From Distichodus sexfasciatus (taxonomy: Eukaryota > Chordata > Actinopteri > Characiformes > Distichodontidae), in assembly GCA_032718565.1 (NCBI GenBank), contig JAVGVS010000002.1, positions 10,829,774 to 10,893,773 on the forward strand: DNA of 64,000 nucleotides, written 5' to 3'. The position numbers were made by a program, and so were the translations under genes. Each line of letters begins with the position of its first letter. The stretch's first letter is position 1. This document shows positions 20,629 to 31,580 of this stretch, piece after piece. Under the pieces are notes generated by a model. It was not told the origin of the DNA and ran no database searches. It saw only the letters and a list, made by a program, of their open reading frames with translations.

Positions 20629-21324
20629 GAGTATCTTAGCTCCAGCTTGACTACTTTAAATCAGAAGCAAAAGTAGTTTCCACAACACTGCCGTCCACAC
20701 TGGCCTCAAAGATTTCTCTGAATAAAGAGAAATGTTTGTGCTCAAAAACTATACAAATCAGCGTCCTTTTTCTTCTACAAACTTCTATAAATCCTGCAGC
20801 ACGAGTCTGTTTAGTCTAAGCTGCTGAAATGTAGGTATTATGTTCTCAAAAGCCACACTGGACTGAGAGAATAACAATGAACACTGAGTTCTGTTTCTTT
20901 TTTTTTCCCTCAGCAACCTTGCTTGGTGTGAGCTAGCCAACCAAGACTTGTTAGCGTACCCCGAGGTGCCCCCAGAGGCATGGTGTGTGTGTGTGTCCGT
21001 GTGTGAGGGGGAGAGAGAGATCACTTCCTCTCGCACCCTTCAACATCTTACCTCAGCCCCCAAAACCCTTACGGGCTCTAAACACTCGTCCGTGTCTCAG
21101 ATCGCTAATTGGCTCGTGTGAAACTCAGCTTTTCTCCGCCGGCTAGTCCACACGGTCGCCTGATGTGTGTTGAATGTGTTGATGTTAGTTATTTAAAATT
21201 GATCTTGTATTTTTTAATATGCCTCATATATTTGTAATCTATGTTTTTGACAATATTACTATGTAAACGCGGTGTGAATGACGTTACTCACACACTGCTC
21301 GGCTCTTGTAAGTGTGTCGTTGTA
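20629..21324. other. Unassigned single-copy sequence
   Basis: Contains a short (TG)n near 20980 and an AT-rich part at 21160-21270. No gene or shared repeat. Confidence 0.3.
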
Positions 21325-21332
21325 ATCAGGAT

Positions 21333-21863
21333 TAAGTGGTGACCCATTATCGGGGGCCGTTATTAGACATTTATTGGCCCCCGATTATTATCATCAGTGT
21401 GAGTGTTTAATTTTGACCATCACCGATATTAAGTCGTAAGAAGGTGCGCTACTGTGGCTCCACTGCCGTCTCTTCTCTCTGTGCCGTTTGCTCTCGACTC
21501 GCTGCTTCATTTAATGTCCCGCCCACACCAGTCTCTGATTGGCTACATGTCACACGAGATTTAGGGTTAAGTGGAGAGCACGCTGAGCAGCTTTTTGTTT
21601 TCTTCACCATAACCTGCTGCTGCTTCATTTGGAATACTAAAACGATATTCATATTTCAGTTTCTCAGTTTTATAATGTTAATAAAATGTTTATTTAATAT
21701 TGTTTAAAGTTAAAAAAAAAAATGTAGAAAATAATTGTAAGTATTTTTAAACAATAATGTTGTTTATATAAAGTTTTGTGGTGTTTTGACCAAAAAAAAA
21801 AAATTGCATATTGATTCCAAATATCGGTTATCGGCCATGAAAAACCAATATCGGTCAACCTCT
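21333..21863 (-). mobile_element. hAT-A copy with perfect 8-bp TSD
   Basis: Exact ATCAGGAT copies lie at 21325-21332 and 21864-21871. The right-type end TAAGTGGTGACCC comes first and the left-type end ATATCGGTCAACCTCTA last. At 531 bp it is among the most complete copies. It holds the CCGCCCAC-type GC box and GATTGGCTAC CCAAT complement, plus an AT-rich section not seen in other copies. Confidence 0.92.
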
Positions 21864-21871
21864 AATCAGGA

Positions 21872-22091
21872 TCATTAAAAGGTGTAAAGGCAGAAGGTAG
21901 ATATTAACATTCATAAAATATTTGTATTTTTACGTATTATTGCTCTCTTCTTAATTAACTCTGCTTACTTATAGAGCTTCCGCTAGCGACTCTTTTCGTA
22001 ACAAGTAATCATTTTAATTAATCGACTAATTTGTAAAATAATCGTTAGGTTACTCACTAGAAAAAAACGTCACTAATTAGTAAGTAAAGGC
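21872..22091. other. Decayed hAT-like words
   Basis: TTTTAATTAATCGACTAATT and AAAATAATCGTTAGGTTACT at 22010-22050 look like an old hAT end. The rest is unassigned. Confidence 0.3.
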
Positions 22092-22580
22092 GTAGCCATG
22101 CAACAATGTGCGTCGATTCAATAATCAACAAGCATCTGATCCAAAATGAAGACATGGATCAGACATCAGACATAATGTAACATCACTTTATATTAAACAG
22201 GAGGTTTGTTTTTAATTGAAAGAGAAGTTAGAAGTGGGAGCGTCGCCGGTTCGAATCCTGGACCGTTAAAAGTACCTCTGGGGTGCTCATCAGCAAGGTA
22301 CCATTCCCAAGCACTGCTCCTTGGGCACTGTCCATGTCAGCTAACCACTGCTTCTTTACGGATGGGTCAAATGCAGAGGTCACATTTGGTTGTGGTGCAC
22401 TGTGTGCTGTGCTGGGGTGTGTTCACAATGATAAATAATCACTCACTTTCGCTTTCATATCGATCGCCGGCTCCTGAATCGAATCAAAATTGAATCGTAG
22501 CAGACCTTGTGACATCGCCAGACATTGAATCATTGTCCATTGACATTGTCCATTGTCCAGTTTGTGAATTACACCCCTAA
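22092..22580 (+). mobile_element. hAT-H copy 2, interrupted by a SINE
   Basis: The left part (CATGCAACAATGTGCGTCGA, ATCCAAAATGAAGACATGG) and right part (CCTGAATCGAATCAAAATTG to GAATTACACCCCTAA) belong together. A SINE-1 copy sits between them. Confidence 0.65.
22238..22456 (+). mobile_element. SINE-1 copy 6 inside hAT-H
   Basis: An intact B box GGTTCGAATCC at 22249-22259 is followed by the full body and tail to CACTCACTTTCGC. The first 30 bp of the head are missing. Confidence 0.9.
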
Positions 22581-23345
22581 CAGTAAGTAGATTTAAAAGA
22601 AAGAAACGCGGATCCTCACTTTTTACACTCCAACCGCCTCGCAACGGAAACCGCTGACTGAGAATATCGAGCGCAGCTGTAGGGGGAAGCGCACGCCACC
22701 GTGCCCCGACAATCTCGCCTCCAATTTCCATCGAAAATTAGCCGCTCTTCCTCGCCAGCCGCGCCTGCGCTCCGCGCTCCAACCCCGAAGCTTGACGCAG
22801 CAGGAGGAGGGAGAGAGCAGAGGCGGCGGCAGGACCCAACCAGGTCGGCGTTCGTAGAGCCGAGCGCCGCTCCTGCCGTAATTATGTATGATTACTCTAC
22901 AAAACGCTGCAATTAAGACCCACGAACACAATGCACAGATTGATTGCAGGCAGATCGTTTTCGGGAGTGGCGATCCGTGAGCCTCCCTGCGCTCGTGCGA
23001 TGACGAAAAGGAGCCGTTCCCGACTCGGCGGTGGAGCGGGAGGAGCGTTGAGCGGATGGAGGGGTGTTTTTTTCCCCAGAGAGCGGAGGTAGAAAATGAG
23101 GTCGCTGTTCAATTCGGGGGACGAGCCAGTCGTCTACCGGAGCTCCTGTTATAGCCGTTTGTGAACCGAAATCGTTGGACTCTTGTTTTATGCAGACTCT
23201 GCCGCTTTCAGTAGTGACTCGAGTGGTGTTGGCATGTACATTCAGGATGGAAGATATTGCGGGTCCAAATCTCTTTAACTCCAGCTATAAAGGTAGCTTT
23301 TGAAAGTATATCCAAACTACTGATTTAACCCAGTAGTTTGCTACA
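22581..23345. promoter_or_regulatory. GC-rich single-copy region, candidate regulatory
   Basis: Bases 22640-23110 are CpG-rich. Within them 22876-22960 is a mixed block with GCCGTAATTATGTATGATTA, AACGCTGCAATTAAGACC and CACAGATTGATTGCAGG, reminiscent of conserved enhancers or a promoter-proximal island. No exon can be defined. The part 23240-23345 resembles a fish repeat with AGTAGTTTGCTACACTATA words. Confidence 0.35.
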
Positions 23346-23601
23346 CTATATTATAGAGGTCGACCGATATTGGTTTTTCAAGGCCGATATCGATACTGGT
23401 TGAATTTTACAAACACCAAGCTTAGCTGAATCTCCTCTCGCCTCTTCTCCTTCTCGATGTGTGGTGTGAGTGGCAACAAGGCCTCAATGTTGTGTACTCG
23501 TGTGTCATATAGCCAATCAGAGACTGTCGTAGGTGGGCCATTAAATGAAGCACCAAGTCGAGAAGAGATGGCGGTGGAGCCACAGCAGCGCACCTTGTAA
23601 T

Positions 23602-24487
23602 TAGAGATGGGCTCATACCACTTTTTTATGTCCGATACCGATATTGTAAATTTGGATATCTGCCGATACCGATACAAATCTGATACAGTCACAGTCTTTT
23701 TTTAAACATAAAATAATGCTTTAAAAATGTCTGAATACATGACTGAGATTATTGTTATGCTTAACGAAATGCTTGATTTAAATACTGCTTTCCTAAATAA
23801 AACAATATAATAATCAGGAGGCCCCGGAGCCACGTCACAATGATGCGCTGGGCACGTTCCAGAATAGACGATGGAAAATCTATGGGACAATCTAAATAAA
23901 CGGCAGAATTGTGAGTAGAACGCTGGTTGTTGTGGTTATTTATCAGCTAAAATATGGTTTGTGTCTGTAATAAAGGCGACGTTTTGACCGAACTGGAGCG
24001 TTTTAGCAAGTAACAGTTCTCACGCACGCTCATTAACACAGCGTGCGAGTTTACATCGCGAAAAATGTCGTTTATGCCTTTTTATGCATTACTTCTGTTT
24101 TCGTGCATGGAACATCTTACAAGTACTTTCACATGCAGAGGGTTTTTTTCTTGTCTTGATAGCGCCACTGAAAACATTGTGTGTCACTATTAAGCCTCCG
24201 TGTGAAATACAAGCGGAGCTGCTCTGGCGAGTAAAATGAATTAAACAAAGCTTCGATTCTAGAAAAATTGCCTCGACCATTTTTTGTAATAGAATTATTC
24301 GAGTTATTGGAACAGTCGTTTCAGCTCTACTTTACCGCAGTGCCACTACCCATGCATAACGAATTGAGCCTGCACGCATTTACAGATCGGCTCCGTGGAA
24401 CGGCCCAGTGCCACCGATACCCGATCCAGCTGTTTGAGCCGTTATCAGACCGATACTGATCCACATATCGGATCGGTTACATCTCTA
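23602..24487 (+). mobile_element. hAT-C copy 2 nested in hAT-A, perfect TSD
   Basis: Termini TAGAGATGGGCTCATACCAC and GATCGGTTACATCTCTA are flanked by exact CTTGTAAT at 23594-23601 and 24488-24495. The target lies inside the hAT-A consensus (CGCACCTTGTAATTACTT), so the order of insertion is certain. Confidence 0.93.
23815..24329 (+). mobile_element. hAT-D fragment inside hAT-C
   Basis: The right terminus GTCGTTTCAGCTCTA at 24329 and the interior (TCTGTAATAAAGGCGACG, GATTCTAGAAAAATTGCCTC) are those of hAT-D. The left end is lost near 23815. It is either a third insertion level or part of how this hAT-C was assembled. Confidence 0.7.
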
Positions 24488-24594
24488 CTTGTAATCACTT
24501 AATATCTGTGATGGTCAAAATTAAACACCGAACCCAATAATCAGTAGAATGACTAATATCGCCCCCCGATAATCGGACGACCCTTACTATATTA

Positions 24595-24945
24595 TATAAA
24601 CTACAGAAAAAAGTAGCTAACTACATACAAGTTATTACACATCCACGGATTCTTGCCTCCATCTTCATCAAGTTGAACTCCATCCTCCGACTCTGTCTTG
24701 CAACTGCCAAAAGCGTGTTGTGATGCAATAAGCATACGCCATGCAACATAGACTGGGTGATCGGGTAATAGGCTATCACCCTCTCCAAAAAATAGCATGA
24801 AAGTAAAAAAGAGGTAGAACCCATGTTGATTTTGATGTCACAACTCGGTCGATTATAGCCTTTGGAATTGTCTCATGTATATTATAAATGCAGTTATGTT
24901 AAATGATGTGAATGATGATCAGAAACCTGAATATTTAAGTGCAAA
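24595..24945. other. Unassigned sequence
   Basis: Begins with AGTAGCTAACTACATAC-type words of an older fish repeat that the hAT-A nest interrupts. The rest shows nothing. Confidence 0.3.
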
Positions 24946-25016
24946 GTGAAAGATTGTCATTGTGAACACACCACAGCACCCATCCTTGACATGGGCAGCA
25001 TCCAGGGAGCAGTGCT
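24946..25016 (-). mobile_element. SINE-1 copy 7, fragment
   Basis: Tail (GATTGTCATTGTGAACACAC) joined to a piece of the body, with the middle deleted. Confidence 0.75.
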
Positions 25017-25189
25017 ACATGATATCATGATATACTATATTGTGTTGAGATCAAACACTCTAGAAACAAATCTCATTTTCGATAGTTAATGTTGTATATT
25101 TCGTTTCTGTGACCGCACAGGAAAGTAAGAGTGGTTTTGTGTGTCTACCTCCGTCGTTTACTCCACACTAAAATCTCATTTTTGACATG
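25017..25189. other. Decayed hAT-like stretch
   Basis: GATATCATGATATACTATATT at about 25021 resembles the ATATCACGATAT ends of another fish hAT group. No partner end. Confidence 0.25.
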
Positions 25190-25570
25190 TGCGTTGATGC
25201 AGCAGCTGTTGAAGTCGCATTAAACACGAGCGTAATCCCTTTGATAAAGGGTTGAGAGAGACGGCGGCCGGAGGGCCCATTACCAGATTGACCTGATGAA
25301 GCGATAATTAGGGAGGAATCCAAGCGATCAGTCACTCAGCGCAGAGCGGAGCCGCAGCCTCCGGTCTCTTCCGCTGTCTAATGTGTCTAAATGGCAGTGG
25401 ACTTTCCATTCATCCCCTTACAGCCACACTGTTCTCTGGTGGCCTCTCATCAAGCAGCGTGGCAGGGTCACTTCACGCCCCATCATGTCAAGAGACGAGA
25501 TTTCATCACCGCTCATCGCAGACCCCGCAAACCCCTGTAAATGGGGCGCATCAAAGGCGCCTTGAGGTCT
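25190..25570. promoter_or_regulatory. Candidate conserved non-coding block
   Basis: Single-copy, mixed composition, with GTAATCCCTTTGATAAAGGG (TCF-like), GAAGCGATAATTAGGGAGG and CAAACCCCTGTAAATGGG. Open frames are short. Enhancer function is inferred only from texture. Confidence 0.3.
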
Positions 25571-26560
25571 TTTTTTTGGTAAAAAAGTGAAGAAAAACCG
25601 TAAAAGAGTTATTTAAGTTTGTTTCTTGTGGATCTTATAGCTATAATAATATAAGTATTAATCTAATAATACTCCCAATCAAAACGCTAAAAATGCCAAG
25701 TTTAAGACTAGAGATCAACAGTTAAATCTCAAATAAAGCCAAGTATCAGTGACAAAATTGCACAGAATTAAACAGAAGCAAATGCTTCCTGAGGCACAAT
25801 TTCAGGATTTTTTTTTATATTTTCTCGTTTCTCATACTTCCAGCTACTTTCCACTCTTCCAGCCGCCTCCCAGACTTTAGTCGTTATATAGAATTTGTTC
25901 TCGTCACTGAGGCTTAAACGAATAATTAATCACTTTGGCAGTTGTGCATTCCTGTGCTCAACTTTATCCGAAATCTACCCAGAAGGAAGGTGACGCCGTT
26001 CACCTGCAGCCCGGTCCTCTTCCAGCTGAACAGCACCAGCAAAGCATGATGGATGCAGAGAGACACAGCAGGTGGAAGGAAAACAATAGCCATTGATTTC
26101 TCCATAGTGTCTGCTAGCCTATTTTGCAACGATTGACTTCGGTACTTAACGGCACTGTGATGAGGAAAATGGTGTCCTTATCTGTTCTTCGCGCTATAAG
26201 ATGTGCCGTTTTGCTTTCTCTTTATCCACCTTCCTGAGCTTGGGCACAAAAATACTTTCTGTTGTGCCCATTTAGCTTTGAGATTTTAATGCATTTCAGT
26301 TGATGTAAACACTTTCAGCAGACACTTCCCGCTACAGCTTGTTGGTTTTACAGTTAATGTATAAGATCCATCTATTGCCAAACACAGCTTATATTCGCCT
26401 TATAAATGGACTTAAACCCAAATAACATTGTACGATTGTAAAAACCGTGCTCAGAAGAGGTGAAGGTTGATGTGAGAAAAAGAAAAGGAGAAAATATACA
26501 TCACCAAATATTGTATTGCATCCACCAAGGCCAACTGGTACTGAATTAGACAAAGTGAAT
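25571..26560. other. Single-copy interval, second enhancer-like block
   Basis: Bases 25890-26240 contain GCTTAAACGAATAATTAATC and ACGATTGACTTCGG among balanced sequence. The remainder is AT-rich with no repeat or exon. Confidence 0.25.
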
Positions 26561-27132
26561 TAAAGTGAGTGGTTATTTGACATTGTGAACACAGCACAGC
26601 ACACTGCACCACAATGAAATCTGACCTCTGAATTTGACCAGTATTGCTTGAGGATGCTACCTTGCTGAATACCTGCGTGGTGCCTTTACCGATCCGGGAC
26701 TTGAACCGGCGACCCTCCGATAACGGGCCAACTCCCTAGCTGTCAGTGATCTGGTTAGGATATGACGAGAAATGCTTGCCGTTAGCCCGTGTAGCGTGGA
26801 TGGTTAACCCAAACGCACAGTGAGACGCGAATAGGCAGGCGAACCACGCGAGTTGATGTAAGAACTCCCTAACACGAAGAGTAAGGATTCCCACCGGAAT
26901 CCGCTTTCTATCGGACACACACTCAACCGAAGAGATAACCAAATAACTGGAGTACTCACAGTAGATGCTGATGGAAATCAGATTTGGGCTGGCCACTCAA
27001 TGACCGAGCAGTGAGCCGCGAGAAAAAGCCTCCTTTTATATTTCCCGATCGCGCCGGCTACTTTCCGGGTCCTCGTGCCGGTCACGTGATCGGAGTGCGT
27101 GTGATACTAACCGTTACACTAACGACTCCTCC
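26561..27132 (-). mobile_element. SINE-1 copy 8, split by an LTR
   Basis: The body and tail lie at 26561-26740 (CTTGAACCGGCGACCCTCC is the B-box complement). The 5' head resumes at 27107-27132 (CTAACCGTTACACTAACGAC). The two parts join correctly when the LTR between them is removed. Confidence 0.88.
26741..27106 (-). mobile_element. Solo LTR inserted in a SINE
   Basis: The 366-bp insert has ends TGTCA (plus left) and, on the minus strand, TATCACACGC, where TGTCA would be expected. It is flanked by CTAGC (26736-26740) and CTAAC (27107-27111), a 5-bp duplication with one change. On the minus strand it carries GGGAAATATAAAAGGAGG, a strong TATA box. This fits a solo LTR of a retrotransposon. No AATAAA was found. 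Confidence 0.75.
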
Positions 27133-28130
27133 GTAGACTACAGAAGCAAGATGGAGTTAATAAGATGCATCCGAGCACTAAAAATCGTAGTGGTGTTTCC
27201 AGACTCTGTACTCACAAATGGTCACTATTGGTCAATTATGATTGTTTATTCTCACTCTCTTTTATTAAGGCCGGGTTACGTGATGATGAATCGTTATCAC
27301 CATCATCACTTTCACTATATCACTATTATGTTGGTTATACCTTCTGAATGATGGTTCCAATTCGAAATTAAATGTCCAGTCCTACCTTAAATCATACTAA
27401 CGTAAGGCAGGGGAAAACTGTGCCCAGATGCCAGCAGCAGAGAGAAAATTCTCTGCCAGCTTATTCTATTGGCACTGTCTAGCAACTCTGTCTTGGGTTT
27501 TGAATACTTCCCAAAACTCTGAACAAGGTCGGGCGTGGCAGTCCGTCTTAATCGCTCTGAGGAAAACATCCAAGACTCTGTCTCCTTTTTTTAAAAGACC
27601 CAACAAATCCAGAGTCTGACCGGGCGGATGGGTGGAGATCCCATCACCAGCCGTTAACTCCATGCCATCCTGTTGTTTTTTTTTGCTGGTGGACAGATAA
27701 GTCGGAAGATGAAAAGAAATTACAGTCTGGATTTATACAAAGCGACCTTTTGTGTAAGTGAGACCTGGTGTTGTTGCAGGAGGATGTGAGTAAGTGCTTT
27801 GTATCTGGAATAATCACAAGGATTTCTCCCTTTGATGTGCGATGCTGCAGGTGGAAGGGGGTCCGGATCTAAAGTGTTTTATGTAAAAAGGAGGGTTTCA
27901 TGCAGGAGGAGGAGGAACTTTGGTGGCCTGATCTGAAAGTCAGAAGGCTGCGTTTCAACAATGTAAGGACATGATGCAAGCGTGAATAGGGGAACAACTC
28001 CTTCACATGGAATTTTACTTGTTTCGGGGGACAAGAATGTAAATGGTTGAACTAATTCTCTCAGTTTAATCCAGGGTGCCCTGAGAGTTTTTCAGTAAAA
28101 GCTTGGCACACTTTCACATTGGCAGATTCA
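27133..28130. other. Unassigned single-copy sequence
   Basis: No repeat family and no exon. A poly-T run lies near 27676, otherwise ordinary sequence. Confidence 0.3.
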
Positions 28131-28585
28131 TTTGGGAGGTAACAATCAGGATATACAACAGTAGCAGGGTTCCACCACAGCTCCCCATCCATCATGAAGA
28201 GAACATCCGAAGAACATCTATGCAAGTAGCAAGGTTTCACCGAAACGCATTTTGCACCGAAACTCACTTTTTATTATAAGGAGAATGTCTGGAGAACATC
28301 TGCAACATTTTCAGGGTTCTACCAAACCTCACTGTCCATTTTGAATAGAACATCTGGAAAACATCTATGCCAGTAGCAGGGTTCCACCAAAACTCTCTTG
28401 CTATTGTAAGGAGACTGTCTGGGTTTGGTAGGTAACAGTCAGGATTTACAGCATTAGCAGCGTTCCACCAAAGCTCACTATCTGTCGTGAAGAGAACATC
28501 TTGAGAACATCTGCAGCATTTTCAGGGTTCCACCATAGCTCACTATCCATTAGGACAACATCTGTTGAACATCAAGGGCAATGAC
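28131..28585. repeat. Minisatellite of ~65/82-bp units
   Basis: Units starting with (A/T)CAGGGTTCCACCA-type sequence begin at 28163, 28228, 28311, 28375, 28456 and 28522. They contain GAACATCTG and CTCACTATCCAT. Unit lengths alternate 65, 83, 64, 81, 66, giving a dimer period of about 146 bp. GGTAACAATCAGGATATACA (28139) recurs in altered form at 28432. Confidence 0.85.
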
Positions 28586-28751
28586 AAGTTTCCATCAATG
28601 CTTCCTAAGCATTGTGATATTTTTATCATTAATGACATTGTTGTACACAGTTATAACCTTTAATTATTGTCCAATAAAAGAACTGATCAGTGGATGTGAA
28701 GCAAACATTATGTCTGCAGCTTGTTTACCACATCTGTATATGAAAGAGAGT

Positions 28752-28925
28752 ATGACCGCTGCATTTGAGCCATCCGTGAAGGTGCAGCAGGCAGCTCCTG
28801 GGGAGAAGTGCTTGGGGACGGAAGCTTGCTGATGAGTACCTCAATGGTACCTTTACCATTCTGGGATTAGAACTATCGACCGATCACGGTGTAAACACCC
28901 TAACCGTCACGCTACCAACTGCCCC
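28752..28925 (-). mobile_element. SINE-1 copy 9, tail truncated
   Basis: Body and head on the minus strand, ending ACCAACTGCCCC. Bases 28586-28751 before it are unassigned. Confidence 0.85.
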
Positions 28926-30067
28926 ATGGCACATATCGTCATATGAAGGCACATATTGAAATAGAGGCAATAAATAACCCTGCCTTAAAGTAGTGATGCA
29001 CCAGCAACGCTCCTGACTGCCCTTTGTCTGAAGACCTCACACAGAAAGGTACTTGATAGAGGTGTAACTATGCATTATTATATATCAATGACCTCATATG
29101 GTCAATCAGACATAATCTTTTGCCAGAAGAGAAGATTGTTTTTGTATTCAGATGTCTGAGGTTGAGCTGTACGACTGAGCCCACATGCAAGTTGAGTCGT
29201 TATGATGTTCAATTTCCTTTGTCTGGGCTCCGTCCTCTTTAGAAGTTGCTCTCTGGACGATGGAATGATGATTGTAGGATCGTTAAAAATAGAGAAATCA
29301 CTTGGGGCTTGAGAGACTAATAAAAATGCATGGAAGAGACATTATGCGTAGGATAATAAAATTGCACATAAAAACAATTGAAAGTAATCTCATTTAGACT
29401 GTTTTCCCGGCTCTTTATGCAGACTGTCAATAAGGAATTGCAGCAGGCGTTCGGGACGCCTGTAGAGACCTGCTACTGTATTTTTAATGCATTTATGCAC
29501 AAGGACTTGCAGGTTTGACTGTGTGGGCTTTTCTGCCAGCCAATTAAATCCAAAACTGCAGTATCATCTCACCAAGTTAAAGGGCAGGAGTCTTGTCACC
29601 TTCGTCCGTTGCCCCGAATTTGGTCATTTTCAGGGTTCCTCTGCCTTTTTCATTGGCCCTAACGTCTCAGGACATCTTGAGTTGCGACATGACAACGTGA
29701 CTGGCTTTATTTCGTTTCAGCTTCATGTTTGTATTTCTAAAATCTGCTCTGTTTGTTCTTTTCATCCGCGCTGTGAGAATAAGTGAGATGTATGAAAAAC
29801 AAGTCTGAGCTTTGTTGAAGCAGGGAAGCAGAAAGGATTATTTCCATAAGGTCTGCCTCACCTTGGAGCATCACCTTGGATGTGTGTATGTGTTTCAGAC
29901 TCTGTACCTGCAGATTGGAGCAAAAATGGTGTCCCTGTTTGGTGTTTGCCAAGATAATTTTGTAGTACAAAAAAATAGTAAGAAAACAGAGAAAAACCTT
30001 TGTTATTATGGCTAATTGCTAGGGGCATAGGGTCATTAAACTACAGTAATCATTCTTGTCAAAAAAT
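28926..30067. other. Single-copy interval with an enhancer-like part
   Basis: Bases 29340-29620 have GTATTTTTAATGCATTTATG and AGCCAATTAAATCC in balanced sequence. A 99-codon open stretch crosses it but has no domain or splice context. The rest is unassigned. Confidence 0.25.
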
Positions 30068-30261
30068 GAGTGATTGTCATTGTGAACACACCACAGCACA
30101 GCACACAGTGCACCACAACCAAATGTGACCTCTGCATTTGACCCATCCGTGAAGCAGCAGTGGGCAGCACCAGGGGAGCAGTGCTTGAGGGCACTACCTT
30201 GCTGATGAGTACCTCAGTGGTACCATTACCGGCCCGAGATTCGAACCGGCGACATTACGAT
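30068..30261 (-). mobile_element. SINE-1 copy 10
   Basis: Tail and body are well preserved (AGATTCGAACCGGCGAC is the B-box complement). The last 40 bp of the head are replaced by hAT-A. Confidence 0.9.
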
Positions 30262-30635
30262 TGCAAGCTAACGGGGCCGATAACCGATAGTTGGAACTGA
30301 TATGAAAAAATCTAAGTCAAAATGTTAAATTTACAGGCACCAAGTTCAGTAGAAACTCTCCTCTCTCTTCTTCTCCTTCCCGGAGCTTCACCCTGCGCTC
30401 GTGTGTGAGTGTGGTGCGAGTGACAACAAGGCTTCAGCGTTGACTGGCTACTGCTCGTGTGACGTGTGGCCAATCAGAGACTGTTGCAGGCGGGACATAA
30501 AATAAAGCAGCGAGTCGAGAGCAAACGTCACAGACTGAAGAGACGGCAGTGGAGCCGCAGTAGTGCACCTTGTAATTACTTAATATCAGTGATGGTCAAA
30601 ATGAAAGACTGACAGCGATAATCGGTCGAGCTTTA
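30262..30635 (+). mobile_element. hAT-A copy, left end truncated
   Basis: Homology starts at AGCTAACGGGGCCGATAACC directly at the SINE break and runs to ATAATCGGTCGAGCTTTA. The CCAAT (GTGGCCAATCAGAG) and GGCGGGACATAAAAT cassette is present. Confidence 0.85.
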
Positions 30636-31012
30636 TTGGAAGCGGTTGATGAATGACTGTAGAGGAGGCGTGCTGTGCACCTGCATCATTTATTCATTCA
30701 TTCTTTTCAAGTGAAGTCTGTGTGTCCTGCAGATTGAGTGGAGTGTGACTTTGCTGAGTGAAATTAAGTGTGTTTAGGTGATAACTTGGTGATGTAGTGC
30801 GTGGAGTAATGTAATTGATCCGTGTGGTGTGTGTGTTTGCGTTGAGGCTCTTTTATTCCATGCACACTCCTCTCTTCTCCAGCCTTGATTGATGCATTAC
30901 AGAGTTGAATGGTATTAATTAAAACTCTGATAAAAGTGTAAAAAGTGGTGTTAGTCAGCCACAGTTACGTTTGGCAACCTGTGGTGTAAAGTAGCTGAAA
31001 GCTTTGTGTGTT
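30636..31012. other. Unassigned sequence
   Basis: Single-copy, TG-leaning. Nothing recognised. Confidence 0.3.
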
Positions 31013-31077
31013 TCCTCTCTCTCTCTCAGTCTCTCTCTCTCTCACTCTCTCTCTCTCTCCTTCTCTCTCTCCTCATT

Positions 31078-31121
<44 letters not shown>

Positions 31122-31222
31122 TTCTTTTCTTTCTTGCTCTGACACGTCTCTACTCATTTCTCTTTCTTTCTTTCCTTTTTCCGCCTCTCTCTCTCCTCTC
31201 TCTCATTTCTCTCTCTCATTCC

Positions 31223-31270
<48 letters not shown>

Positions 31271-31340
31271 GTCTCTCACACGTCTCTCTCACTCATTTTT
31301 CTTTCTTTCTTTCTTTCTTTCTCTCTCTCGCTCTCTCATT

Positions 31341-31371
<31 letters not shown>

Positions 31372-31394
31372 CTCACTTCTCTCTCACTCATTTC

Positions 31395-31465
<71 letters not shown>

Positions 31466-31536
31466 CTCTCTCTCTGTCACTCATTTCTCTCTCTCTCATA
31501 TTTCTCTCTCTCTCTCTCTACCTCCCTCCCTCACTC

Positions 31537-31579
<43 letters not shown>

Positions 31580-31580
31580 C
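31013..31580. repeat. 570-bp polypyrimidine tract
   Basis: (CT)n and (TTTC)n almost throughout, with a pure (TTTC)n run at about 31397-31462 and others at 31091-31135 and 31300-31320. Long Ser/Leu/Phe frames on plus and Arg/Glu/Lys frames on minus are artefacts. Mirror symmetry and strand asymmetry favour triplex (H-DNA) formation. Confidence 0.97.

Larger units (their letters stand above)
23354..24586 (+). mobile_element. hAT-A copy, outer member of a nest, perfect TSD
   Basis: TAGAGGTCGACCGATATTGG at 23354 and ATAATCGGACGACCCTTA at 24586 are the two termini. Exact CTATATTA copies flank it at 23346-23353 and 24587-24594. Without the insert it is about 340 bp. The interior keeps TAGCCAATCAGAGACTGTC and GGAGCCACAGCAGCGCACC. 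Confidence 0.93.

Noticed and set aside
28131..28585. CRISPR-like array of repeats
   Set aside because: Units are long, diverged and contiguous, with no short identical repeats separated by unique spacers. The DNA is vertebrate.
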